Source: Pseudomonadota bacterium
GTDB taxonomy: Bacteria > Pseudomonadota > Alphaproteobacteria > Rhizobiales > Rhizobiaceae
Length of the DNA stretch: 8,986 nucleotides
Assembly: GCA_023416545.1 (NCBI GenBank)
Contig: JAEZHO010000451.1
Span: 1 to 8,986 of the forward strand
Direction: 5' to 3'
Of the stretch, positions 1 to 6,005 are shown piece after piece; within the stretch, counting starts at the first letter, position 1; each line of letters begins with the position of its first letter. Position numbers and translations under genes: made by a program. The notes beneath the pieces were generated by a model, which saw only the letters and a program-made list of their open reading frames with translations, was not told the origin of the DNA and did not search any database.

Positions 1-204
1 GCCGCCTTCCGCACCGTGATGGTGGTCGACCGTCTTCCGAAGACGCGGTCGGGCAAGATCCTGCGCGGGACGATGCAAAAGATCGCCGACGGAATGCCCT
101 GGAAGATGCCGGCGACGATCGACGATCCCGCGATCCTCGACGAGATCATCGAGATACTGAAGTCCAAGGGATATGCCAAGGGCGCGTCAGAGACGGCGGC
201 CTGA
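1..204 (+). CDS. prpE: Propionyl-CoA synthetase, C-terminal end (partial)
   Basis: Only the last 67 codons are present; the gene enters from the left edge and ends at TGA 202-204. The visible part is the mobile C-terminal domain of an acyl-adenylate-forming enzyme, with the signature LPKTRSGKI at visible residues 12-20. The lysine at visible residue 19 is the catalytic and regulatory lysine that, in this family, is reversibly acylated by GNAT enzymes to switch the enzyme off. The tail (KIADG, then TIDDPAILDEI) resembles PrpE rather than acetyl-CoA synthetase, whose own tail can be compared in this window near 5011-5160. PrpE makes propionyl-CoA from propionate, ATP and CoA in the cytosol. A strong terminator follows at once, so it is the last gene of its transcript. 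The PrpE assignment over another short-chain acyl-CoA ligase rests on the tail alone. Confidence 0.82.
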   Translation, partial: AAFRTVMVVDRLPKTRSGKILRGTMQKIADGMPWKMPATIDDPAILDEIIEILKSKGYAKGASETAA

Positions 205-223
205 TCCCATCCCCGGCAATTTC

Positions 224-259
224 GCGAAAAGGCCCCGGCAGGTTCCGGGGCCTTTTCGC
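224..259 (+). terminator. Intrinsic terminator after prpE
   Basis: A perfect 15-bp inverted repeat (224-238 with 245-259) encloses a 6-nt loop. The GC-rich core GGCCCCGG/CCGGGGCC is flanked by A4 upstream and T4 downstream, giving a classic rho-independent terminator 20 nt after the prpE stop. The A and T tracts are symmetric, so it could also work in reverse, but no minus-strand gene ends here. It insulates the min operon from prpE transcription. Confidence 0.92.
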
Positions 260-298
260 ATTCCGGCGCCTGCACATCTTAAGCTCCGCACCAGCATA

Positions 299-315
299 TT
301 AACATATTGTTAACC
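299..315 (+). promoter_or_regulatory. CtrA binding box upstream of minC
   Basis: TTAACATATTGTTAACC contains TTAA (299-302), exactly 7 nt, then TTAAC (310-314), matching the alphaproteobacterial CtrA consensus TTAA-N7-TTAAC. The right half continues as TTAACCAT, the extended half-site form. An additional TTAA lies at 279-282. The box is 40 nt upstream of the minC start. A weak -10-like TCTAAC at 334-339 is spaced so that the right half-site would overlap the -35 region, a common position for CtrA-activated promoters. CtrA has been reported to control minCDE in Sinorhizobium meliloti. Whether it activates or represses here cannot be read from the sequence. Confidence 0.8.
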
Positions 316-354
316 ATCCCGACGCTACACCGCTCTAACCATTTCTTTACGTAG

Positions 355-1086
355 ATGACCAAAGTGCTAACAGATGCCCGCTCGATCCGGATCAAGGGTC
401 GCTCCTTCCTCGCAGTCGTTCTGTCGCCTGACCTGCCGCTCGACGAGTGGCTGACAAGGCTGGACGATCTCGCCTCGCGTTCCGCCGGGTTCTTCCTCGG
501 AAGGCCCGTCGTCCTGGACGTGACGGATCTCGACATCGATCGCGCCCAGCTGAAAGAGCTGCTCGCGGCATTCGCCGACCGCAATGTCAGCATTATGGGG
601 ATCGAAGGTGCCCGCCCGTCGCTTCTCGGGCCCGGCATGCCGCCCGGCCTCAAGGGAGGCCGCCCCGTCTCCGAGGACAGCATGGCGAAGGAGCCTGCGG
701 TGGAAACGCCGGCGGGAAAGGTGGCCCCGGAGATCATTCGGGAGGTCCGCCCGCCGTTGCAGTCGATCATCGTCCGCGAGCCGATTCGCTCCGGGCAGTC
801 GGTCATCTTCCCGGAGGGCGATGTCACCGTGATCGGATCGGTCGCCTCCGGCGCGGAAGTGATCGCCGGCGGCTCCGTTCATATCTACGGGGCGCTGCGC
901 GGCCGGGTCATGGCGGGATCGGTGGGCAATTCGTCCGCCCGCATCTTCTGCCGGAAGCTCGAAGCCGAACTGCTTGCGATCGACGGCATCTACCAGGTTG
1001 CCGAGAACATGGCAGCCAACCTGAAGGGCCAGCCCGTCCAGCTCTGGCTCGAGAACGATACAATAATGGCAGAGAAACTCGCCTGA
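355..1086 (+). CDS. minC: Septum site-determining protein MinC
   Basis: A 243-residue MinC, the FtsZ antagonist of the Min system. It is recruited to the membrane by MinD and prevents Z-ring assembly near the poles. The N-terminal domain (about residues 8-95) binds FtsZ. A Pro/Gly-rich linker (about 92-135) joins it to the C-terminal beta-helix domain (about 138-232), which dimerises and binds MinD. That domain shows the typical RSGQ at 145-148, GDVTVIGSVASGAEV at 155-169 and the LRGRVMAG turn at 181-188. The ATG at 355 is the earliest possible start, because an in-frame TAG (352-354) lies directly before it. No Shine-Dalgarno sequence is visible upstream (CTTTACGTAG). It is the first gene of minCDE, 29 nt before minD, and lies behind a CtrA box. 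Family, length and gene order agree well. Confidence 0.96.
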   Translation: MTKVLTDARSIRIKGRSFLAVVLSPDLPLDEWLTRLDDLASRSAGFFLGRPVVLDVTDLDIDRAQLKELLAAFADRNVSIMGIEGARPSLLGPGMPPGLKGGRPVSEDSMAKEPAVETPAGKVAPEIIREVRPPLQSIIVREPIRSGQSVIFPEGDVTVIGSVASGAEVIAGGSVHIYGALRGRVMAGSVGNSSARIFCRKLEAELLAIDGIYQVAENMAANLKGQPVQLWLENDTIMAEKLA

Positions 1087-1115
1087 GCCGAAAGGCCGGA
1101 ACACAGGAGAAGACC

Positions 1116-1931
1116 ATGGGGAAAGTCATCGTAGTGACGTCAGGCAAGGGCGGGGTCGGCAAGACGACATCGTCCGCGGCGCTCGGCGCGGCCCTGGCCC
1201 AGAAGGGCGAGAAAGTGGTCGTCGTCGATTTCGACGTCGGACTTCGCAATCTCGATCTGGTGATGGGTGCGGAACGTCGCGTCGTCTATGATATCGTCAA
1301 TGTCATCCAGGGCGACGCCAAGCTGCCGCAGGCGCTTATCCGCGACAAGCGCCTGGAGACGCTGTTCCTGCTTCCCGCCTCGCAGACCCGCGACAAGGAC
1401 GCGCTGACGCCGGAAGGGGTCGAGACCGTCATCAACGAGCTGAAGCGCGTTTTCGACTGGGTGATCTGCGACAGCCCCGCCGGTATCGAGCGCGGCGCAA
1501 CGCTTGCGATGCGGCACGCGGATGTCGCGGTGGTCGTGACCAACCCGGAAGTCTCCTCCGTCCGCGATTCCGACCGCATCATCGGGTTGCTGGACGCAAA
1601 GACCCTGAAGGCCGAGCGTGGAGAGCGGATGGAGAAGCACCTTCTTCTCACCCGCTACGACCCCCTACGGGCCGAGCGCGGCGACATGCTGAAGGTCGAC
1701 GACGTGCTTGAAATCCTGTCGATCCCGCTGATCGGCATCATTCCCGAGAGCATGGATGTCCTTCGCGCGTCGAATATCGGCGCTCCGGTGACCTTGGCCG
1801 ACGCGCGCAGCGCCCCGGCCCAGGCCTATTTCGACGCCGCCCGCCGTCTCTGCGGAGAAGTCCTGCCGGTCACCATTCCCGGCGAGAAACGCGGCCTTCT
1901 CGGCAAGATCTTCGGAAGGAAGGCGGCATGA
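1116..1931 (+). CDS. minD: Septum site-determining ATPase MinD
   Basis: A 271-residue ParA/MinD-type P-loop ATPase that binds the inner membrane in its ATP form, recruits MinC and is released when MinE stimulates hydrolysis. The deviant Walker A GKGGVGKT is at residues 10-17, with signature Lys11 and catalytic Lys16. VDFDVGLRNLD (37-47) carries Asp38 and Asp40 of switch I, and CDSPAG is the switch II/Walker B region. The C-terminus, about residues 256-271, is a short amphipathic membrane-targeting helix (RGLLGKIFGRK). The ATG at 1116 is chosen because AGGAGA (1105-1110) lies 5 nt upstream and because MGKVIVVTSGKGGVGKT matches the family N-terminus. The reading frame stays open upstream to about 447, but that part only overlaps minC in another frame. 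The stop overlaps the minE start by 4 nt, which suggests translational coupling. Confidence 0.98.
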   Translation: MGKVIVVTSGKGGVGKTTSSAALGAALAQKGEKVVVVDFDVGLRNLDLVMGAERRVVYDIVNVIQGDAKLPQALIRDKRLETLFLLPASQTRDKDALTPEGVETVINELKRVFDWVICDSPAGIERGATLAMRHADVAVVVTNPEVSSVRDSDRIIGLLDAKTLKAERGERMEKHLLLTRYDPLRAERGDMLKVDDVLEILSIPLIGIIPESMDVLRASNIGAPVTLADARSAPAQAYFDAARRLCGEVLPVTIPGEKRGLLGKIFGRKAA

Positions 1932-2188
1932 GCATTTTCGACCTGTTCAAGAAACAACGTTCCGCGCCGATGGCACGGGAAAGGCTGCAGGTGCTGCTCG
2001 CTCACGAGCGCTCCTCAAGCAGTTCCGACCTCGTGGCAGTGCTGCGTGAGGAAATCCTCGCCGTGATCGCAAAGCATGTCGATCTCGACGCCGACCGGGT
2101 GAAGATCAAGGTCGACCGGGAAGAGACATTCTCCCTGCTCGAGATCGACGTGGAAATTCCGCTGGGCGCCTCGCGGGCGGCGGCCTGA
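1928..2188 (+). CDS. minE: Cell division topological specificity factor MinE
   Basis: An 86-residue MinE, the usual size. It stimulates MinD ATPase activity, drives pole-to-pole oscillation and limits MinC inhibition to the poles. The N-terminal MSIFDLFKK is the amphipathic membrane-binding segment. Residues 15-28 (MARERLQVLLAHER) form the anti-MinCD helix that contacts MinD. Residues about 38-82 form the dimeric topological-specificity domain, with the LREEILAVIAKHV helix followed by beta-strands. The ATG overlaps the minD TGA as ATGA (1928-1931), with purine-rich AAGGA at 1916-1920 as ribosome-binding site 7 nt upstream, inside minD. It is the last gene of the operon and is followed by a strong terminator. 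The final residues (ASRAAA) are a poorly conserved tail. Confidence 0.96.
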   Translation: MSIFDLFKKQRSAPMARERLQVLLAHERSSSSSDLVAVLREEILAVIAKHVDLDADRVKIKVDREETFSLLEIDVEIPLGASRAAA

Positions 2189-2222
2189 CCTAACCCGGGA
2201 TCAAAGAACCGGGAAGCAAAGA

Positions 2223-2252
2223 AAAAGCCCGCCGAGCGATCGGCGGGCTTTT
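2223..2252. terminator. Bidirectional intrinsic terminator between minE and trcR
   Basis: A perfect 13-bp inverted repeat (2223-2235 with 2240-2252) encloses the GNRA-type tetraloop GCGA (2236-2239). The core GCCCGCCGA/TCGGCGGGC is flanked by A4 on the left and T4 on the right, so either strand yields a hairpin followed by a U-run. It lies 34 nt after the minE stop and 27 nt beyond the stop of the convergent gene ending at 2280, so it can end both transcripts. Confidence 0.93.
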
Positions 2253-2279
2253 CAGCATGATAATAACGGATGACTGCGG

Positions 2280-2990
2280 TCAGAACCGCTCGTCCTCTTC
2301 GTCTTCGTCACGCGGCGCCGACTTCAGCGAGCTGAGCTTGGCGAAGACGGCATCGGCATCGATTTCCTTCTCTTCCTCGCGCTCGGTACGATAGTCGAAG
2401 CCGAGGTTTTCGGTTTCGGTAGCCGACTGGAGCGTTGCTCCCACTTCCTCTGCGCTCGGCAGCGGGCGGCCCTTGGAGGCCTTCTCGACTTCCATATCAA
2501 GGTCGATCTGGCTGCAGAGGCCAAGCGTGACCGGATCCATCGGCGTCAGGTTGGCGGAATTCCAGTGGGTGCGGTCGCGAATCTGCTCGATCGTCGACTT
2601 GGTCGTGCCGACGAGACGCGAGATCTGCGCGTCCTTCAGTTCCGGATGGTTGCGGACGAGCCAGAGGATGGCATTCGGACGGTCCTGGCGCTTCGAAACG
2701 GGGGTGTAGCGGGGCCCGCGGCGCTTCGATTCGGGAACCCGGACCTTCGGCTCCTGCAGCTTCAGCTTGTAGTTGACGTCCGCTTCGCCGCGCTTGATCT
2801 CGTCGCGCGAGAGCTGCCCGGTCGCGATCGGGTCAAGCCCCTTGATGCCCTGTGCCGCCTCGCCGTCCGCGATCGCCTTCACCTCGAGCGGGTGCAGCCG
2901 GCAGAACTGCGCGATCTGGTCGAAGGAGAGCGCCGTGTTGTCGACAAGCCAGACAGCCGTCGCCTTCGGCATAAGCAATTGTTGAGCCAT
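2280..2990 (-). CDS. trcR: DUF1013 family cell-cycle transcriptional regulator (TrcR-like)
   Basis: A 236-residue protein of the alphaproteobacterial DUF1013 family, which I recall being annotated as cell cycle transcriptional regulator TrcR. Two helix-turn-helix-like segments are visible and resemble each other: residues 12-44 (WLVDN, then DQIAQF) and 108-141 (WLVRN, then AQISRLVGTTKSTIEQIRD). The linker between them is basic (ESKRRGPRYTPVSKR, 87-101), and the C-terminus is very acidic (DEDEEDERF). The ATG at 2988-2990 has AGAGGA upstream at a spacing of about 9 nt. The gene converges on minE, shares its terminator and diverges from acs. A good promoter lies at 3069-3097 on this strand. DNA binding is inferred from the fold-like repeats. 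Direct targets cannot be told from this window. The family call is firm; the gene symbol is less so. Confidence 0.85.
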   Translation of the reverse strand: MAQQLLMPKATAVWLVDNTALSFDQIAQFCRLHPLEVKAIADGEAAQGIKGLDPIATGQLSRDEIKRGEADVNYKLKLQEPKVRVPESKRRGPRYTPVSKRQDRPNAILWLVRNHPELKDAQISRLVGTTKSTIEQIRDRTHWNSANLTPMDPVTLGLCSQIDLDMEVEKASKGRPLPSAEEVGATLQSATETENLGFDYRTEREEEKEIDADAVFAKLSSLKSAPRDEDEEDERF

Positions 2991-3046
2991 GGATATACTT
3001 CCTCTGTACGTCCGCGCCGGGGTCGCGGGCCGTGGGTATCAACCAC

Positions 3047-3060
3047 AATTTCCGGAAATT
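3047..3060. promoter_or_regulatory. 14-bp perfect palindrome at the predicted trcR transcription start
   Basis: AATTTCCGGAAATT is a perfect 14-bp palindrome with no spacer. It lies in the trcR-acs divergent region just downstream of the trcR -10 element, where the predicted transcript would begin (about +2 to +15). That is a usual position for an operator of a dimeric repressor. The regulator is unknown. Chance occurrence cannot be excluded, although the AT-rich arms stand out in this GC-rich region. Confidence 0.45.
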
Positions 3061-3068
3061 CGACGGGG

Positions 3069-3097
3069 TCTATAACCGGAAAGTGGTGAAATTGCAA
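3069..3097 (-). promoter_or_regulatory. Sigma-70-type promoter for the trcR-like gene
   Basis: Read on the minus strand, TTGCAA (3097-3092) is followed by a 17-nt spacer and TATAGA (3074-3069). This is a good -35/-10 pair for the housekeeping sigma factor. Transcription would start near 3062, giving a leader of about 72 nt before the ATG at 2990. No equally good promoter was found on the plus strand for acs in this region. Confidence 0.6.
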
Positions 3098-3210
3098 ATA
3101 TCGCGCAGCATGAACCGTTTGTCTAATTGCTGGGCCTGTTTCACCTGTTATGAATGCTGCATGATCCGGATTCTACGGTCCGGTGGGTGGAATGCAATGG
3201 GGAGGAGACG

Positions 3211-5163
3211 ATGTCCGAGAAGGTTTATCCGGTGTCACGCGCCAACAAGGCCATGGCGTTGATCGACAAGGAAAAATACGAGAAGTGGTACGAGGAGAGC
3301 ATCGAGGACCCGGACAAGTTCTGGGGCAAGCACGGCAAGCGGATCGACTGGTTCAAACCCTACACGAAGGTCAAGAACACTTCCTTCAAGGGCAAGGTCT
3401 CCATCAAGTGGTTCGAGGACGGCCTGACGAACGTCTCCTACAACTGTATCGACCGTCACCTGAAGACCCATGGCGAGCGAACGGCGATCATCTGGGAAGG
3501 CGACAATCCCTATATCGACAAGAAGATCACCTACAACCAGCTCTATGATCAGGTCTGCCGGCTGGCGAACGTCCTGAAGAAGCACGGCGTCAAGAAGGGC
3601 GACCGGGTCACAATCTACATGCCGATGATCCCGGAAGCTGCCTATGCGATGCTGGCCTGCGCGCGTATCGGCGCCGTCCACTCCATCGTCTTCGGCGGCT
3701 TCTCGCCCGAGGCGCTCGCGGGCCGCATCGTCGACTGCCAGTCCAGCTTCGTGATTACCTGCGACGAGGGCGTGCGCGGCGGAAGGCCGGTGCCGCTGAA
3801 GGAAAATACCGACAAGGCGATCCACATCGCGGCGCGCCAGTATACGACGGTCGAGAAGGTGCTCGTTGTTCGCCGGACCGGCGGCAAGATCGAATGGGCG
3901 CCCGGCCGCGATATCTGGTACCACCAGGAAATCGCCAGCGTGAAGGGCCATTGCGAGCCCGTGAAGATGAAGGCGGAAGACCCGCTCTTCATCCTTTATA
4001 CCTCGGGCTCGACGGGCAAGCCGAAGGGCGTGCTGCACACGACCGGCGGCTACCTCGTCTATGCCGCCATGACCCACGAATACGTCTTCGACTACCACGA
4101 CGGAGACATCTACTGGTGCACGGCGGACGTGGGCTGGGTCACGGGCCACTCCTACATCGTCTACGGCCCGCTCGCGAACTGCGCCACGACGCTGATGTTC
4201 GAAGGGGTTCCGAATTTCCCCGACCAGGGCCGCTTCTGGGAAGTCGTCGACAAGCACCAGGTCAACATCTTCTACACGGCCCCGACCGCCATCCGCTCGC
4301 TGATGGGCGCGGGAGACGATTACGTGAAACGCTCGTCCCGCTCGAGCCTCAGGCTCCTCGGAACGGTGGGCGAGCCGATCAACCCGGAAGCCTGGGAATG
4401 GTACTATCATGTCGTCGGCGACAGCCGCTGCCCGGTGGTCGACACATGGTGGCAGACCGAGACCGGGGGGCACATGATCACGCCGCTGCCCGGCGCGACG
4501 GCGCTGAAGCCGGGCTCCGCCACGGTGCCATTCTTCGGCGTCAAGCCGGAGCTCGTCGACAACGAGGGCAATGTGCTCGAGGGGGCAGCGGACGGAAACC
4601 TCTGCATCGCCGACTCGTGGCCGGGGCAGATGCGCACGGTCTACGGCGACCATGAGCGGTTCATCCAGACCTACTTCTCCACCTACAAGGGCAAGTACTT
4701 CACCGGTGACGGTTGCCGCCGCGACGCGGACGGATACTACTGGATCACGGGCCGCGTGGACGACGTGCTGAACGTTTCCGGGCACCGGCTCGGTACGGCG
4801 GAAGTGGAGTCGGCGCTGGTTTCCCACGATTTCGTGTCGGAAGCGGCTGTCGTCGGATATCCGCACACCGTCAAGGGCCAGGGCATCTACTGCTACGTGA
4901 CGTTGATGTCCGGCCACGAGGGCGACGACGCCCTGCGCCAGGAACTCATCAAGCATGTCCGAAGCGAAATCGGACCGATCGCGACGCCGGACAAGATCCA
5001 GTTCGCGCCGGGCCTTCCGAAGACCCGCTCGGGCAAGATCATGCGCCGGATCCTGCGCAAGATCGCCGAGGACGACTTCGGCGCGCTTGGTGACATCTCG
5101 ACGCTTGCCGATCCCGGTGTCGTCGACGACCTGATCGAGAACCGCCAGAACAAGGCGTCCTGA
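3211..5163 (+). CDS. acs: Acetyl-CoA synthetase
   Basis: A 650-residue AMP-forming acetate:CoA ligase of normal length. It makes acetyl-AMP and then acetyl-CoA from acetate, ATP and CoA in the cytosol. The ACS N-terminal domain (about residues 20-85) is followed by the adenylation domain with the P-loop YTSGSTGKPKG at 263-273 and WWQTETGG at 413-420. Trp414 is the residue that shapes the acetate pocket and excludes longer acids. The C-terminal domain has GRVDDVLNVSGHR and LPKTRSGKI with Lys609, at the same number as the acetylation-controlled lysine of the Salmonella enzyme. The ATG at 3211 is chosen because GGAGG (3201-3205) lies 5 nt upstream and MSEKVYPV fits the family; an in-frame ATG at 3154 would add 19 unlikely residues. 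It is monocistronic, divergent from trcR and followed by its own terminator. Confidence 0.98.
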   Translation: MSEKVYPVSRANKAMALIDKEKYEKWYEESIEDPDKFWGKHGKRIDWFKPYTKVKNTSFKGKVSIKWFEDGLTNVSYNCIDRHLKTHGERTAIIWEGDNPYIDKKITYNQLYDQVCRLANVLKKHGVKKGDRVTIYMPMIPEAAYAMLACARIGAVHSIVFGGFSPEALAGRIVDCQSSFVITCDEGVRGGRPVPLKENTDKAIHIAARQYTTVEKVLVVRRTGGKIEWAPGRDIWYHQEIASVKGHCEPVKMKAEDPLFILYTSGSTGKPKGVLHTTGGYLVYAAMTHEYVFDYHDGDIYWCTADVGWVTGHSYIVYGPLANCATTLMFEGVPNFPDQGRFWEVVDKHQVNIFYTAPTAIRSLMGAGDDYVKRSSRSSLRLLGTVGEPINPEAWEWYYHVVGDSRCPVVDTWWQTETGGHMITPLPGATALKPGSATVPFFGVKPELVDNEGNVLEGAADGNLCIADSWPGQMRTVYGDHERFIQTYFSTYKGKYFTGDGCRRDADGYYWITGRVDDVLNVSGHRLGTAEVESALVSHDFVSEAAVVGYPHTVKGQGIYCYVTLMSGHEGDDALRQELIKHVRSEIGPIATPDKIQFAPGLPKTRSGKIMRRILRKIAEDDFGALGDISTLADPGVVDDLIENRQNKAS

Positions 5164-5171
5164 CGATGCCG

Positions 5172-5198
5172 AAGGGCCGCTCCACCGGGGCGGCCTTT
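5172..5198 (+). terminator. Intrinsic terminator after acs
   Basis: A stem of about 12 bp pairs 5172-5183 with 5187-5198. The core GGCCGC/GCGGCC is intact, there are two G-T pairs and a 3-nt loop (ACC), and the hairpin ends in a T-run at 5196-5200. It begins 8 nt after the acs stop. It also lies just beyond the stop of the convergent gene ending at 5204, but the left flank has only a short A-run, so termination on that strand is less certain. Confidence 0.85.
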
Positions 5199-5203
5199 TT
5201 CCT

Positions 5204-5650
5204 TCAGGCGTCGGGGCAGGCGCCTTGCGGCTTCCGGCCGCCGTCATAGCTGACTGCGAGCCCTGCCAGCACCAGGTGCTGCGCGGGCTGAAGCCCGTCC
5301 TCCAGCGCGACATCCGCGACGACGCGGCCGAAATACTTGTCGCCTGAAATCCGGCTCAGGTGGATGGTCGGGGAGGAGGCCGAGAGCGCCGCAAGGGCTG
5401 CTCGCGCCGCTTCGGCGGCCACCCGTTCCGAAGCGCATTTCGATCGAAGCTCCGGGGTGTCGATGCCGCGGATGCGGACATAGACCTCGACCTTCTGCTG
5501 CGGCCACGGACGCGCCTCGACAAGCAGCGTGTCGCCATCGATCACCTTCAGGACCCGCGCCTCGACCGGCCCGTCGATCTCATCGACCGCGAATGCCGCC
5601 GTGGGCGGAGCATACAAGCCGATCAGGGGCAGGAGCCGAAGATACTTCAT
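5204..5650 (-). CDS. Secreted thermonuclease (SNase-like) family protein
   Basis: A 148-residue protein with a Sec-type signal peptide (basic KYLR, hydrophobic LLPLIGLY, AFA cleavage site after residue 21) followed by a staphylococcal-nuclease-like OB fold. Motifs are DGDT (38-41), VRIRGIDTPE (58-67) and KYFGRVVADV (105-114). By alignment with S. aureus nuclease, the metal ligands match Asp40 and Asp64, and the catalytic Arg, Glu and Arg match Arg59, Glu67 and Arg109. All are present, so it is probably an active Ca-dependent nuclease in the periplasm or outside the cell. The ATG at 5650 is the earliest start, since an in-frame TGA lies at 5671-5669. A dyad (5653-5670) covers the only purine-rich ribosome-binding sequence. 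It lies 50 nt after the SDHAF4-like gene and may share its transcript. The physiological substrate is unknown. Confidence 0.85.
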   Translation of the reverse strand: MKYLRLLPLIGLYAPPTAAFAVDEIDGPVEARVLKVIDGDTLLVEARPWPQQKVEVYVRIRGIDTPELRSKCASERVAAEAARAALAALSASSPTIHLSRISGDKYFGRVVADVALEDGLQPAQHLVLAGLAVSYDGGRKPQGACPDA

Positions 5651-5652
5651 GA

Positions 5653-5670
5653 GAAGGAATAAATTCCTTC
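5653..5670 (-). repeat. Dyad over the ribosome-binding region of the thermonuclease gene
   Basis: GAAGGAATAAATTCCTTC is an inverted repeat with 8-bp arms around AA. On the minus-strand mRNA it can fold as a 7-bp stem with a UUUA loop, ending 2 nt before the start codon and pairing the only Shine-Dalgarno-like GAAGGA. It could limit translation of the nuclease, or be a DNA operator for a promoter in this 50-nt gap. Neither role is shown by the sequence alone. Confidence 0.4.
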
Positions 5671-5700
5671 ATCATCCAAAAGTCAATAGGAATATCAGCC

Positions 5701-5931
5701 TTAGAAGTCGATCGCCCGGCCGTTGATCTCCCAGTCGCCGAAGCGGGAGGGGTCGGCGCCGCCGCGGCCGCCGACTTCGGGAGGAAGATTCTGCCTGGCT
5801 TCGGCTGCTCGCCGTTGTTCGGCTTCCGCGAGCGCCCGTCTTGCGGCGGGCGATAGCGGCTTGCGGGGCGCGGGATCGGTCGCCTCGACGGACTGGCTGT
5901 CGTGTTCGTTATCGTTGTCAGGGGTCTGCAT
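5701..5931 (-). CDS. SDHAF4-family (DUF1674) small protein
   Basis: A 76-residue protein whose C-terminal third carries the DUF1674/SDHAF4 signature: PPEVGGRGGADPSRFGDW followed by GRAIDF at the extreme C-terminus. The mitochondrial homologue (SDHAF4/Sdh8) helps the flavinylated SdhA subunit assemble into succinate dehydrogenase; bacterial members are assumed to act alike. The N-terminal part (residues 1-25) is polar and low-complexity, and the middle (about 26-46) is an Ala/Arg/Glu-rich helix. The start at 5929-5931 is chosen because GGAG lies about 5 nt upstream and because the family is short. The frame remains open upstream to about 6939, but that stretch is antisense to htpX and not credible as protein. 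No sdh gene is in the window. It is divergent from htpX. Confidence 0.85.
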   Translation of the reverse strand: MQTPDNDNEHDSQSVEATDPAPRKPLSPAARRALAEAEQRRAAEARQNLPPEVGGRGGADPSRFGDWEINGRAIDF

Positions 5932-5983
5932 GGTCACTCCGCTCGGCGGAATATTGAAAAGAACGGGCTCATGGACCACATCA

Positions 5984-6005
5984 TATAATGCGCCGGACCC
6001 CGGCG
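5984..6005 (+). promoter_or_regulatory. Candidate htpX -10 element and adjacent inverted repeat
   Basis: TATAAT (5984-5989) is a perfect -10 hexamer facing htpX, but no good -35 is found at 16-18 nt; TTGAAA (5954-5959) is 24 nt away. CGCCGG (5991-5996) and CCGGCG (6000-6005) form a perfect 6-bp inverted repeat with a 3-nt spacer at the predicted transcription start, a fitting place for an operator or a 5' hairpin. The -10 lies within CATATAATG, which also reads as a plausible AT-rich element on the other strand, toward the SDHAF4-like gene. Confidence 0.4.

Noticed and set aside
447..1115. N-terminal extension of the minD frame by about 220 codons
   Set aside because: It overlaps minC in another frame and is highly Arg/Pro-rich; the MinD family starts directly at the GTP/ATP-binding motif encoded from 1116.
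3084..3096. TGG followed by TTGCA as a possible sigma-54 promoter for acs
   Set aside because: The GG and GC elements are 7 nt apart instead of the required 10, so it does not fit the -24/-12 consensus.
3154..3210. Upstream ATG that would add 19 residues to Acs
   Set aside because: The ATG at 3211 has a strong GGAGG at correct spacing, and 650 residues with Trp414 and Lys609 at canonical numbers fit the family exactly.
3235..5313. A 692-codon open frame on the minus strand antisense to nearly all of acs
   Set aside because: It is explained by the GC-rich third-position bias of acs, the protein is rich in Arg, Asp, Val and Ala without any recognised motif, and acs itself is fully intact with all family motifs.
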